Part shown: one piece after another, positions 17,322-25,962 of the stretch | How positions within the stretch are numbered: position 1 is the first letter of the stretch | Layout: each line of letters starts with the position of its first letter | DNA from: Bacteroidales bacterium | Lineage (GTDB): Bacteria > Bacteroidota > Bacteroidia > Bacteroidales > F082 | NCBI GenBank assembly: GCA_013141455.1 | Contig: JABFQW010000029.1 | Coordinates: forward strand, 96,273 to 160,272 | Direction of reading: 5' to 3' | Length of the DNA stretch: 64,000 nt | The notes under the pieces: model-generated | Seen by the model: only the letters and a program-made list of their open reading frames with translations | Databases searched by the model: none | What the model was told of the DNA's origin: nothing | Made by a program: the position numbers and the translations under genes

Positions 17322-17900
17322 ATGGGCAGGCCTACAAATAACCGAAGACAAAAATCCCCTGTTATAACTTTGATTGGAGAAGGTATTACTGAGCAGTACT
17401 ATTTCAAGCATATCCGATCCTTATACAACTATCGGTATATCCTTAAACCATACTTTTTCGGAATAACCTCACTCACAGATATGGACCGTAAAATTTCAGA
17501 GGTGCTTGAAGGTGGTGGTATTGCAATTTGTGTATTCGATACTGATGTTTCGCAGCGTGTAGAAGCTGAGAAAAAGAAACTGAACAACCTGTTGAGAAAA
17601 TACAGTAGGAAAAAAAATGTGATTTTTTGCGATAGTATGCCCTCGGTAGAATACTGGTTTTTGCTCCATTATCAAAATACAAATAGGCATTTTAATAACT
17701 CGGGAGCTGTTGAACGAGAATTAAGGAAATACTTGCTTACTTTTGAAAAATCAATTGTTTTTTTGGAGAAAGAGAAATGGGTTGTGGATTTATGTGCTGA
17801 CAATCAATTAGAAACCTCTATTGAAAGAGCGAGAAATTTTGGTGATAAAAGTCCTTCTTATTCAAATATTTATAAAGCGTTTGAAGTCTTCAGAAAATGA
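17322..17900 (+). CDS. rloB: RloB family protein (AbiLii-like)
   Basis: A 192-residue protein of the RloB family. The signature elements are seen in order: an early G-E-G-I-T-E-Q-Y-Y (acidic motif), I-C-V-F-D-T-D-V, and P-S-V-E-Y-W-F-L-L-H-Y. The arrangement of one Glu and a D-x-D resembles Toprim-type metal sites, so a nuclease role is likely, by analogy with AriB and OLD-family Toprim partners. It lies 10 bp downstream of the RloA-like ATPase and is normally found only with it, as a two-gene abortive-infection module. The stop overlaps the start of a 17-residue remnant frame. Confidence 0.85.
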   Translation: MGRPTNNRRQKSPVITLIGEGITEQYYFKHIRSLYNYRYILKPYFFGITSLTDMDRKISEVLEGGGIAICVFDTDVSQRVEAEKKKLNNLLRKYSRKKNVIFCDSMPSVEYWFLLHYQNTNRHFNNSGAVERELRKYLLTFEKSIVFLEKEKWVVDLCADNQLETSIERARNFGDKSPSYSNIYKAFEVFRK

Positions 17901-18028
17901 AATTCGCCAAAGAAAAAACAGAAAAAGCTTTTACTGAATTCCTGAGGTAAAATGGATTTCCCCACCACTTAGGCTTCATGATTACCCGTAAACCTGGCGA
18001 AGTATTGATTGAAGAAGGTTTAGAGTGA
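17897..18028 (+). pseudogene. Gene remnants at the right edge of the defence island
   Basis: Two tiny frames follow rloB. The first (17897-17950) overlaps the rloB stop as ATGA and encodes MKFAKEKTEKAFTEFLR. The second (17978-18028) encodes MITRKPGEVLIEEGLE, whose P-G-E-V-L-x-E-E segment resembles the N-terminus of HigA-type antitoxins. Both stop at once. They look like leftovers of larger genes truncated when the island was rearranged; the HigA resemblance rests on few residues and is weak. Confidence 0.3.
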
Positions 18029-18071
18029 CTTTAGCTTAATTCACGTCTATTGATGATAGCCGGGCAGGTAG

Positions 18072-18094
18072 TACCCTGAGCTTGTCGAAGGGTA
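18072..18094. repeat. REP-like palindromic repeat
   Basis: Six-base arms TACCCT and AGGGTA enclose an eleven-base loop containing the frequently seen GAGCTTGTCGA core. It lies between the rloB remnants and the 3' end of the RNase H gene, and could also act as a transcription stop for the leftward gene. Confidence 0.5.
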
Positions 18095-18100
18095 GCTCAC

Positions 18101-18724
18101 TCATTTCCGCTGGTAGTCAGCCACAATTTCGCCCCAGTTTCGGGTGTCCCATTTCAGTATTTGTACAGTTATTTTGTTGTTTTTCAGCCAGTTATTGGCA
18201 CGGTCGAGCAATTCGAAAAGTTCCTTGTTTTTTGTGTTTACCGCATGCTTAGTTCTCGATTTTCCGGCTTTCACCCATGAAATAGCGATTTTTGAATCGC
18301 TGTAAACAGGGTAACTCAGGTTTCGCTGGGCCTGCCAGGCTAAGGCATGTACGATAGCCAAAAACTCGCCGATATTGTTTGTGCCGCTTTCAAACACCTT
18401 GCTACTGAATATCACCTCTTTTGTTTCGATAAACATGCCGCGGTATTCCATTTTACCCGGATTGCCCGAGCAGGCGGCGTCAACAGCAATGGCCTGATTC
18501 GTAAAATCGGGCACTGCCTTGTCTATATAAGTTTTTTTACCAGCGGTTTTATAATAGCTTTTGTGGTCATCACCATACGCAAGTTCGGCCAGTTCGCGAT
18601 CGTCAAACGATTTGTATTTTGCTTCCGGATAGCCATCAACCTGTTTTCGGCATTCGTTCCAGTTGGTGTAAATCCCGGGCTTCAGACCTGCCCAGACAAC
18701 ATAATATTTTTGCTTTTTTGTCAT
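18101..18724 (-). CDS. rnhA: Ribonuclease H family protein (viroplasmin + RNase HI)
   Basis: A 207-residue enzyme that removes RNA from RNA-DNA hybrids. The N-terminal ~55 residues are a viroplasmin-like RNA/DNA hybrid-binding domain (Y-Y-V-V-W-A-G-x-K-P-G-I-Y-T-x-W). The C-terminal RNase H fold has Asp82 (V-D-A-A-C-S-G-N-P-G), Glu120 (I-G-E-F-L-A-I), Asp143 (Y-S-D-S-K) and a final acidic E-I-V-A-D-Y, so the catalytic set is complete. The domain order is the usual one for Bacteroidota RNase HI. A TACCTTTG element ends four bases before the ATG, implying a leaderless message. Confidence 0.92.
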   Translation of the reverse strand: MTKKQKYYVVWAGLKPGIYTNWNECRKQVDGYPEAKYKSFDDRELAELAYGDDHKSYYKTAGKKTYIDKAVPDFTNQAIAVDAACSGNPGKMEYRGMFIETKEVIFSSKVFESGTNNIGEFLAIVHALAWQAQRNLSYPVYSDSKIAISWVKAGKSRTKHAVNTKNKELFELLDRANNWLKNNKITVQILKWDTRNWGEIVADYQRK

Positions 18725-18728
18725 GCGG

Positions 18729-18736
18729 CAAAGGTA
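18729..18736 (-). promoter_or_regulatory. Candidate -7 element for rnhA (leaderless)
   Basis: TACCTTTG on the minus strand matches TAnnTTTG exactly and is separated from the rnhA ATG by only four bases. Confidence 0.5.
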
Positions 18737-18904
18737 GAAAAAGAAGCGGGAAGAGGAAAGTCGACAGTCTGGTCACTGGTCACAGGTTGCTGGTTGCTGG
18801 TTATTGGTTTGTAGCAACCAGAAACAAGAAACCAGTATCAAGTAACTGTATTCTGTGGACTTTTCATAACATTTCTATTACCTTTACGGAAATACAATTT
18901 ACTA

Positions 18905-21900
18905 ATGCTACTCAGAGACCTGTTCTTTAATCTGGCTATTCTGCTTGCAATAAGCGTGTTGTCTGGTTTTATCGACCTGAGGTTCAATCGTTCCCACTTG
19001 CCCGGAAAAATAATGCAGGGCGTATTGTTCGGATTAGCCTGTGTAGTTGGAATGATCTATCCTTTCGTGTTGACCGAAGGAATAATTTTCGACGGCCGAT
19101 CAATCATTATCAGTCTTGTATCACTTTTTTTCGGCCCACTCTCAGGAATAATCAGCGCTTCCATCGCGATTTTTTACCGTACAATTATTATCGGTGGCGC
19201 CGGCTCGGCTATGGGGTTGGCGGTTATTATCACTTCGATGGGTACCGGTCTGGCCTTTCATTATTGGCTTAAGGCAAAACCCACCCGCAGGTTAAGAGTC
19301 GGCAACCTCTATATGTTCGGATTGCTCGTGCATATCATCATGTTGCTTGATATGTTGTTTTTGCCCAATGATTTTATTAGTGAAGCATTGACGGTAATTG
19401 GTTTTGCGGTTATCATTGTTTATCCGGCCGGTAGCATGATTATTGGTAAAATTTTGCTCGATCAGGCCGAAAACAAATTGCTTATCGAAGAGATACTCGA
19501 CAATGAAGAACTCTACCGGACCACCTTGTACAGTGTGAGTGAAGCCATTATTACGACCGACAGACTTTCACGAATACTACAGATGAACCCTGTTGCCGAG
19601 ATGCTGACCGGCTGGGCCGAAAAAGATGCGATACAAATTGAAATCGACCATGTCTTTTCATTAATCGAGGAATCGAATCATGAAGTGGTTCAGGATGCCG
19701 TAAAACAGGTGATCAAAACAGGCAATCAATTTGAATCGGAAGAAGACCTGCTCCTGAAAACAAGGTCAGGTGAAGAAATTCCGGTTTCGTTCAGGTGTAC
19801 CCGAAGATTAAACAGCAACGGATTGGTTATCGGAACCGTGATTATTCTCCGTGATTTACGCATCGAGCGTCAACGTAAATTGGCGCTTATCCGTAGCGCT
19901 GAGAGTTATCAGGGACTGTTCAACAGCGTAACCGGAGCCATTTACATTCAGGATCGCGAATCCAGGTTTCTGGATGTGAACAAAGGTGCGGAGGCCATGT
20001 ACGGTTACAGCCGGGAAGAATTTATCGGGAAAACACCCGAATTTTTGGGCGCTCCCGGGAAAAATAATCTAAAGCTGATCCAAAGTTATATCGATGCGGC
20101 TCTTAATGGCAAACCTCAGCATTTTGAATTCTGGGGTAAACGGAAAAACGGAGATATTTTCCCAAAAGAAGTAAACATCTATAAAACTTTATTCGAAGGA
20201 AATGAAGCCATCATCGCCTTTGCCCAGGACATCACCGAGCGCAAACTGTCTCAACTCGAATTAGCCGAAAGCGAAGAACGTTATCGGACCTTGTTCAACG
20301 CGGCCCCGGTTGGCATTTTACTCATCGATAAGCATGGCACAATCATCAATGCAAACGAAACCTTTGGCAAACAATATGAATTTCAAAAAACTGAACTCAT
20401 TGGCAACAACGTTGACATCATTGTTTCAGAAGAAAACAAACATCTGATAAAGGAAAATATTAAAACGATTTTTCAAAAAAATATTCTCCTTTCACGGATT
20501 AATGCCTACACCAAAAGCGGTGAACCCAAGGTGTTCGAACTGATTGAAAGTGTGGTTACGCTGCCAAATGGCGAAAAGGGCGTGCTTTCCATATCGAGTG
20601 ATATTACCGAACAGGTAAGAACCGATAAAATAATCAGGGAAAATGAGGCGAGAAACAAGGCGATCATCTCGGCTATTCCCGACCTCTTCTTTCGTTTCGA
20701 CAAGGACGGGTATTTTATCGACATCGTTGTTGACGACCCTTCGAAATTATTTATACCAAAGGAACAAGCCCTTGGCCGTCGTTGTTCCGAAATATTGCCT
20801 CCCGGATTATCAGAACTGACCTTGAAGGCGATCGAATCCGCATTGAGTACCGGAGAAATTGTAAGGTACGAATACGAACTGAATATGAATGGAACGCTAC
20901 AATGGTTTGAAGCCCGTGTAGCGATGAGCGGCACAAATGAAGTGTTGGCAATCATACGCGACATCAGCGAACGGCATCATGCCGATGATGCGTTGAAAAG
21001 CAAGTCGCAATTTATCGAAACATTGTTGGATTCGCTTCCAAACCCATTATTCTATATGGATAAAAACGGTAGATATATCGGTATAAACAAAGCGTTTCGT
21101 GATTATTATCATGTTGAAAACGAGGATTTTGTTGGTAAAAGCCTTTTTGAAATTGATTCAATTGAAACTGCAGGAAATTATGCTGCCGCTGATCAGTTGA
21201 TTTTCGACGGAATCGAAACAAAACAAACCATCGACCAGACAATCGTACTCCCGAATGGTGAGGAAAGGAATGTGATTATTACAAAATCGCCCTTCCCTGA
21301 TGCAAACAACAATATCGGTGGGTTAATCGGGATGATTGTTGACATCACTCAGCGTAAAAAGATGGAACAGGAACTTATTTCGGCCAAAGAAAGAGCCGAG
21401 GAAAGTGATCATTTGAAAACTTCATTTTTAAACAACCTGTCACACGAAATACGTACACCGTTGAACGCCATTGTAGGGTTTTCCGATTTATTAAATGCCG
21501 ACTATCCTGACGATCAAAAAGCAGGATTTATCGAAATCATCAATAATAATTCAAATCAGTTATTGCACATCATCGATGATGTATTAGCCGTTTCGCGCCT
21601 CGAGTCGGAGAAAATTCCCATCGACAATGAAACTTTTTCGATAAAGGAGCTTTTCGATGATCTGTACAATACTTTTGCCAGTCAGGCTGCCAAAAACAAG
21701 CTGGTGCTGCTTCAGCCCGAACTGCCACCCGACCTGCCCGAAACTATTTACCACGATAAAGGAAAAATAAGACAGGTGATGGCTGGTTTTATCGAAAACG
21801 CGATCAAATATACCTCTGTCGGTACCATAGAAATGGGCTGTGCTTTGGCAGGCAACACCTTGAAATTTTCGGTGAAAGATACCGGTATGGGTGTTGATCC

Positions 21901-22498
21901 GCGCGAGCAGGCACATGTTTTTGAAAGATTCTACCGCACAAACGAAGTGCAGCTAAAAGCAATACGCGGTAATGGATTGGGACTTAGCATTGCCAAAAGC
22001 CTCGTTGAACTGATAGGTGGCACTATTGGTCTCGGGTCGGTGTACGGAAAAGGTTCAGTGTTTTATTTCGATATTCCTTTTCAAAATAATATCCAATACG
22101 AAATCCCCTTTGCCAAAAAAGTGAAATCCGCCATTGCTGATATTTCGGGTTTCAATGTGTTGATTGTTGAAGATGAGATTGATAACTACAATTATCTTGT
22201 TTCGGTTTTACGTTCACGTGTGAATAGTATCCTCCATGCGATGAGTGGTGATGAAGCCATCCGGCTGGCCGATCTGTTTCCTTTTCAACTGGTATTGATG
22301 GATCTCAAAATTCCGGTAATCAATGGAACCGAGGCCACAAAAATAATCAAGTCGCGACATCCCAACCTGCCTGTTATTGCTATCAGTGCACATACCGAAC
22401 AGTCAGAAATTATTAAAGCATTAGAGGCGGGATGCGATGCTTATGTAACGAAGCCTGTCGATAAAGAAGCCTTGTTTAAAGCCATTCATGCTGTATGA
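18905..22498 (+). CDS. Multi-PAS hybrid sensor histidine kinase
   Basis: A 1197-residue membrane sensor. The first ~190 residues hold several hydrophobic helices of the LytS type (5TM-5TMR). About five PAS domains follow between residues ~195 and 830, several ending in the PAS signature D-I-T-E-R or D-I-S-E-R. The kinase core has the H-box N-L-S-H-E-I-R-T-P-L-N with phospho-acceptor His847, then N and G boxes (E-N-A-I-K-Y; G-N-G-L-G-L-S-I-A-K). A C-terminal receiver carries V-E-D-E and L-M-D-L-K-I-P with Asp1133. No HTH or HPt domain is present, so it must pass phosphate to another protein, not identified here. It faces away from rnhA. Confidence 0.93.
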   Translation: MLLRDLFFNLAILLAISVLSGFIDLRFNRSHLPGKIMQGVLFGLACVVGMIYPFVLTEGIIFDGRSIIISLVSLFFGPLSGIISASIAIFYRTIIIGGAGSAMGLAVIITSMGTGLAFHYWLKAKPTRRLRVGNLYMFGLLVHIIMLLDMLFLPNDFISEALTVIGFAVIIVYPAGSMIIGKILLDQAENKLLIEEILDNEELYRTTLYSVSEAIITTDRLSRILQMNPVAEMLTGWAEKDAIQIEIDHVFSLIEESNHEVVQDAVKQVIKTGNQFESEEDLLLKTRSGEEIPVSFRCTRRLNSNGLVIGTVIILRDLRIERQRKLALIRSAESYQGLFNSVTGAIYIQDRESRFLDVNKGAEAMYGYSREEFIGKTPEFLGAPGKNNLKLIQSYIDAALNGKPQHFEFWGKRKNGDIFPKEVNIYKTLFEGNEAIIAFAQDITERKLSQLELAESEERYRTLFNAAPVGILLIDKHGTIINANETFGKQYEFQKTELIGNNVDIIVSEENKHLIKENIKTIFQKNILLSRINAYTKSGEPKVFELIESVVTLPNGEKGVLSISSDITEQVRTDKIIRENEARNKAIISAIPDLFFRFDKDGYFIDIVVDDPSKLFIPKEQALGRRCSEILPPGLSELTLKAIESALSTGEIVRYEYELNMNGTLQWFEARVAMSGTNEVLAIIRDISERHHADDALKSKSQFIETLLDSLPNPLFYMDKNGRYIGINKAFRDYYHVENEDFVGKSLFEIDSIETAGNYAAADQLIFDGIETKQTIDQTIVLPNGEERNVIITKSPFPDANNNIGGLIGMIVDITQRKKMEQELISAKERAEESDHLKTSFLNNLSHEIRTPLNAIVGFSDLLNADYPDDQKAGFIEIINNNSNQLLHIIDDVLAVSRLESEKIPIDNETFSIKELFDDLYNTFASQAAKNKLVLLQPELPPDLPETIYHDKGKIRQVMAGFIENAIKYTSVGTIEMGCALAGNTLKFSVKDTGMGVDPREQAHVFERFYRTNEVQLKAIRGNGLGLSIAKSLVELIGGTIGLGSVYGKGSVFYFDIPFQNNIQYEIPFAKKVKSAIADISGFNVLIVEDEIDNYNYLVSVLRSRVNSILHAMSGDEAIRLADLFPFQLVLMDLKIPVINGTEATKIIKSRHPNLPVIAISAHTEQSEIIKALEAGCDAYVTKPVDKEALFKAIHAV

Positions 22499-22708
22499 TG
22501 ACTATACGAAATCATGCTTCAATTCTGAATTCTACTGGGAATCTACAAGCCTGTTGTTCAAAATAGTAACCCAAAATCCATCAACACTTCAACTTATCAA
22601 CCTATCAACACTTCAACCAATATCCCAATACCTCATCATAAATCGATTCCAGATACTAAATATGGCGGATTTGTTTAATTTAGTCATTTCGTTTTCAGAC
22701 TTCAATGT

Positions 22709-25651
22709 ATGCATAAAAGATTGATTGTTACTAAAACACTTCGTAATCAACTGTTTGCATTTTTAACAGGCGGTATATTATTGTTGTCTCATCAACCACT
22801 CAAGGCCTCTTCGGTCAAAGAGAACGGATTACCTTTTATCACCAATTACCCAAAATCGACCTACAATGCCAGCACACAAAACTGGTCGATCGCTCAAAAC
22901 ACACAGGGTTTCATCTATTTTGGCAACAATGGCGGACTACTCGAATTCGATGGCAACCACTGGCATACCTACCCGATTCCCAATGGATCAATCATACGTT
23001 CCATTTTTGCTGCCGGAGATACGATTTATATCGGGGCGTTTGAAGAGTGTGGCTATTTTGCACCAAACGCTACCGGCGCCCTTAGTTATCATTCGCTGGT
23101 TCACCTTATACCACACCAATACCGGTCATTCGACGAGATTTGGAAGATACACCGCATAGGCAACACTACGGTGTTTCAATCATTCAGGTATTTATTAGTC
23201 TTCAGCGACAACCAATTTACGGTGGTGCCACCACCATCCAATTTCAGCCATTCGTACCAGGTTGATGAAAAAATATATGTGGTTGACCGGGCAAGGGGTC
23301 TGATGGAGTTTGGTAACAACGGCTTATCATTGCTTTGTTCCGATCCGGTTTTCAATTCAAATGAAATCAGGTGTATATTGCCTTACAGTGATCATTCCCT
23401 GCTGATCGGGTCAATCAACACGGGTTTATTTCTGCTTCGGGACAATATTTTGATCCCCTGGAAATCGGAGGTAAATATCTTGCTCAAAGAAAACGGTCTG
23501 TTTTCGGCCATACGACTCAAAAACGGATGTTTTGCTTTTGGTTCGGTTCAGAATGGTTTGTATATCACCGATGAAACAGGAAATGTAATTCAACACCTGA
23601 ACCGCTTTCGTGGATTATTGAATAATACGGTGCTTAGCCTGTTCGAAGACAAGCAAAACAATTTATGGCTCGGTCTCGATAACGGTATCGATTTTATTGA
23701 AATAAGTTCGCCTATCTCTATTTTCAATTATAATTTCAATTTGGAAAGCACTTACACCACCCTGATATTCAACGATTATTGGTATGTTGGAACAAACCAG
23801 GGTTTGTATGTCGCCAAACAAAGTAAACTCAACGAAAGCGAAGAAAAAGGTGGCTTTCAAATAATTCCGGGAACCGAAGGGCAGGTTTGGTTCCTGAAAG
23901 TGATTGATGGCCAGGTGTTTTGCGGACATAACTTCGGATGCTTCCTGATCAATGACTACAACGCCATAAAACTATCAGACGAACGGGGTTTCTGGACGAT
24001 TATTCCCTGCAACGAAAGGCCGGGAATATTCATAGCGGGGCTGTACGATGGGTTGGGGGTAATTACCAAAACCAATGGCAACTGGAAATTTGACCGTAAA
24101 ATAGAAGGTTTTAATGTTTCGAGCAAGAGTGTTTTGCAGGATCGTTCAGGCACCTTTTGGATTTCACATGGTTACCGGGGTCTTTATAGTTTAAAACTGA
24201 ACCCTGAACTTACAAAAGCTGATGAAGTACACTATTATTCAGGCAATAACGGGCTCCCTTCACAATTACCTTACGCCATTCATATCCTTGGTGATGAACT
24301 CGTTTTTTCGACATCGGAAGGATTTTTCGGGTTCAACAATGAGTCGAAAACATTTATCCCGTCAGAAAAATACAACCGTATTTTTCCTGAGAAAACTGTG
24401 TATGAGACTATCCTACCTGATTCTATGGGAAATATCTGGTATTTTACAACAGCTTTTATGGGCGTAAACCGTTTGCAGGAAGATGGCAATTACACCAATA
24501 TCACGGCGCCTTTCGTGAAAATAAACAACCAGTTGATTCCTGCCTTCAAGAGTGTTTTCGTTTACGACAACCGGAATGTGTTTATTGGTTCGCAAAATGG
24601 ATTAATCCATTACGATCCGTTGATAAAAAAAGATTACCGGCACACCGAAGCCGTTTGCCTGAGGGAGATTAGGTTTGCGGCTGAAGATTCGGCCTTCGTG
24701 ATTAGCAATTACAACGTTAAAACCGGTATGGAAAACACACTGTCCTGCTTCATCCCATTTCGTTTCAATTCAGTTTCGTTCCTCTTCGCGAGCCCGACCT
24801 TCGAATCGCACGAAGCCATCAGGTTTGCCTACAGGTTAAAAGGATTCGATCAAACATGGTCGAACTGGGATAATTACACCTACAAAGAATACACAAACTT
24901 ACCGCAAGGTAATTATTCATTCGAGGTCAAATCGTTGAATATCAACTTGAAAGAGAGTGATATTACAAGCTTTTCGTTCGTCATTGAGCCATCCTTTTAT
25001 CGTTCAAAAATTGCTTATGTAATCTATTTCTTCCTGTTTTTGTTGGTCGTGTTTCTCAATTTCATGTTTTTGAAGAGGAGGTTCAAAAGAGCACAGGAAA
25101 AAGAAAATCAAAGGCACGAGAAAGAATTGCAGGATCAAAAAGCGGCTTTTCGCGAGAAATCGCTGATGGCCGAACGGGTGATCATTAACCTGCGTAACGA
25201 AACATTACAAGGACAGGTTGTTCATAAAAACAAGGAACTGGCAAACACCACACAACACCTCATTCATAAAAATAAGATTTTAAACCTGATAAAACATCAG
25301 TTGGTTGACGCGAACAGGCATATTGCAGAAGAATCGAAGAAATCTGAAATCGAACAGGTGATCAGGCGCATTAACAAAGATCTGAAAAATGAGAAGTTTC
25401 AGGACGTGTTTGATACCTATTTTGATGATGTGCACCAGGATTTCGTAAAACGGCTCAAGAAAAAACACGATGACCTCACGCCCAAAGATTTGCGTTTGTG
25501 CGCCTATTTAAGAATGAACCTCTCCTCGAAACAGATCGCCCCGCTGATGAATATTTCGATCCGGGGGGTTGAAATTGGTCGGTACCGTTTACGTAAGAAA
25601 CTGAACATCGGACATGAGGCCAATCTGATTGAATACTTATTGAGCGTTTAA
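22709..25651 (+). CDS. Two-component-propeller LuxR-type transcriptional regulator
   Basis: A 980-residue one-protein sensor-regulator. A signal peptide (to about residue 33) is followed by a periplasmic beta-propeller of repeated blades (about 40-650; blades such as N-N-L-W-L-G-L-D-N-G-I), a Y_Y_Y domain near residues 690-765 (F-D-Q-T-W-S-N-W, Y-T-N-L-P-Q-G-N-Y-S-F-E-V), one transmembrane helix (~770-790), a cytoplasmic coiled coil and a C-terminal LuxR-like HTH (L-T-P-K-D-L-R-L-C-A-Y-L; S-S-K-Q-I-A-P-L-M-N-I-S). There is no kinase domain. Next to susC/susD, such proteins usually sense the liberated glycan and activate the locus. Confidence 0.88.
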   Translation: MHKRLIVTKTLRNQLFAFLTGGILLLSHQPLKASSVKENGLPFITNYPKSTYNASTQNWSIAQNTQGFIYFGNNGGLLEFDGNHWHTYPIPNGSIIRSIFAAGDTIYIGAFEECGYFAPNATGALSYHSLVHLIPHQYRSFDEIWKIHRIGNTTVFQSFRYLLVFSDNQFTVVPPPSNFSHSYQVDEKIYVVDRARGLMEFGNNGLSLLCSDPVFNSNEIRCILPYSDHSLLIGSINTGLFLLRDNILIPWKSEVNILLKENGLFSAIRLKNGCFAFGSVQNGLYITDETGNVIQHLNRFRGLLNNTVLSLFEDKQNNLWLGLDNGIDFIEISSPISIFNYNFNLESTYTTLIFNDYWYVGTNQGLYVAKQSKLNESEEKGGFQIIPGTEGQVWFLKVIDGQVFCGHNFGCFLINDYNAIKLSDERGFWTIIPCNERPGIFIAGLYDGLGVITKTNGNWKFDRKIEGFNVSSKSVLQDRSGTFWISHGYRGLYSLKLNPELTKADEVHYYSGNNGLPSQLPYAIHILGDELVFSTSEGFFGFNNESKTFIPSEKYNRIFPEKTVYETILPDSMGNIWYFTTAFMGVNRLQEDGNYTNITAPFVKINNQLIPAFKSVFVYDNRNVFIGSQNGLIHYDPLIKKDYRHTEAVCLREIRFAAEDSAFVISNYNVKTGMENTLSCFIPFRFNSVSFLFASPTFESHEAIRFAYRLKGFDQTWSNWDNYTYKEYTNLPQGNYSFEVKSLNINLKESDITSFSFVIEPSFYRSKIAYVIYFFLFLLVVFLNFMFLKRRFKRAQEKENQRHEKELQDQKAAFREKSLMAERVIINLRNETLQGQVVHKNKELANTTQHLIHKNKILNLIKHQLVDANRHIAEESKKSEIEQVIRRINKDLKNEKFQDVFDTYFDDVHQDFVKRLKKKHDDLTPKDLRLCAYLRMNLSSKQIAPLMNISIRGVEIGRYRLRKKLNIGHEANLIEYLLSV

Positions 25652-25962
25652 TATCACTAATTTCACTACGAAACCATTGATTCATTCCTGTCATTTGTTC
25701 CTCTGAATTCGATCGGAATGAATACAACATACCCCAAATGCAATTTCGTGTTGTACTGATTCCATTGTTGTATAATTTGCATTTATTAATTGATTGAATT
25801 TCAACAAATATAAATTTCATTGCTGTATTCTTGATGTAGATAAAAGGCCCGGTTGAAGTAGGATAAATGAAGAATATTTTCGTTTCTCGATTGAATTGTT
25901 TCTTAATATTGTTTTATGAATCAAAAATAAGTTAAACAAAGTATCATTTAACCCAAAAAAAG
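25652..25962 (+). promoter_or_regulatory. Regulatory gap upstream of susC
   Basis: These 311 AT-rich bases hold no gene and must contain the susC promoter. An imperfect inverted repeat is visible: GGAAT and CAACA at 25715-25729 pair with TGTTG and ATTCC at 25749-25763. It may be a site for the propeller/LuxR-type regulator encoded just upstream. No exact TAnnTTTG element was found; TATAATTTG at about 25773 has one extra base in the spacer. Confidence 0.4.
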
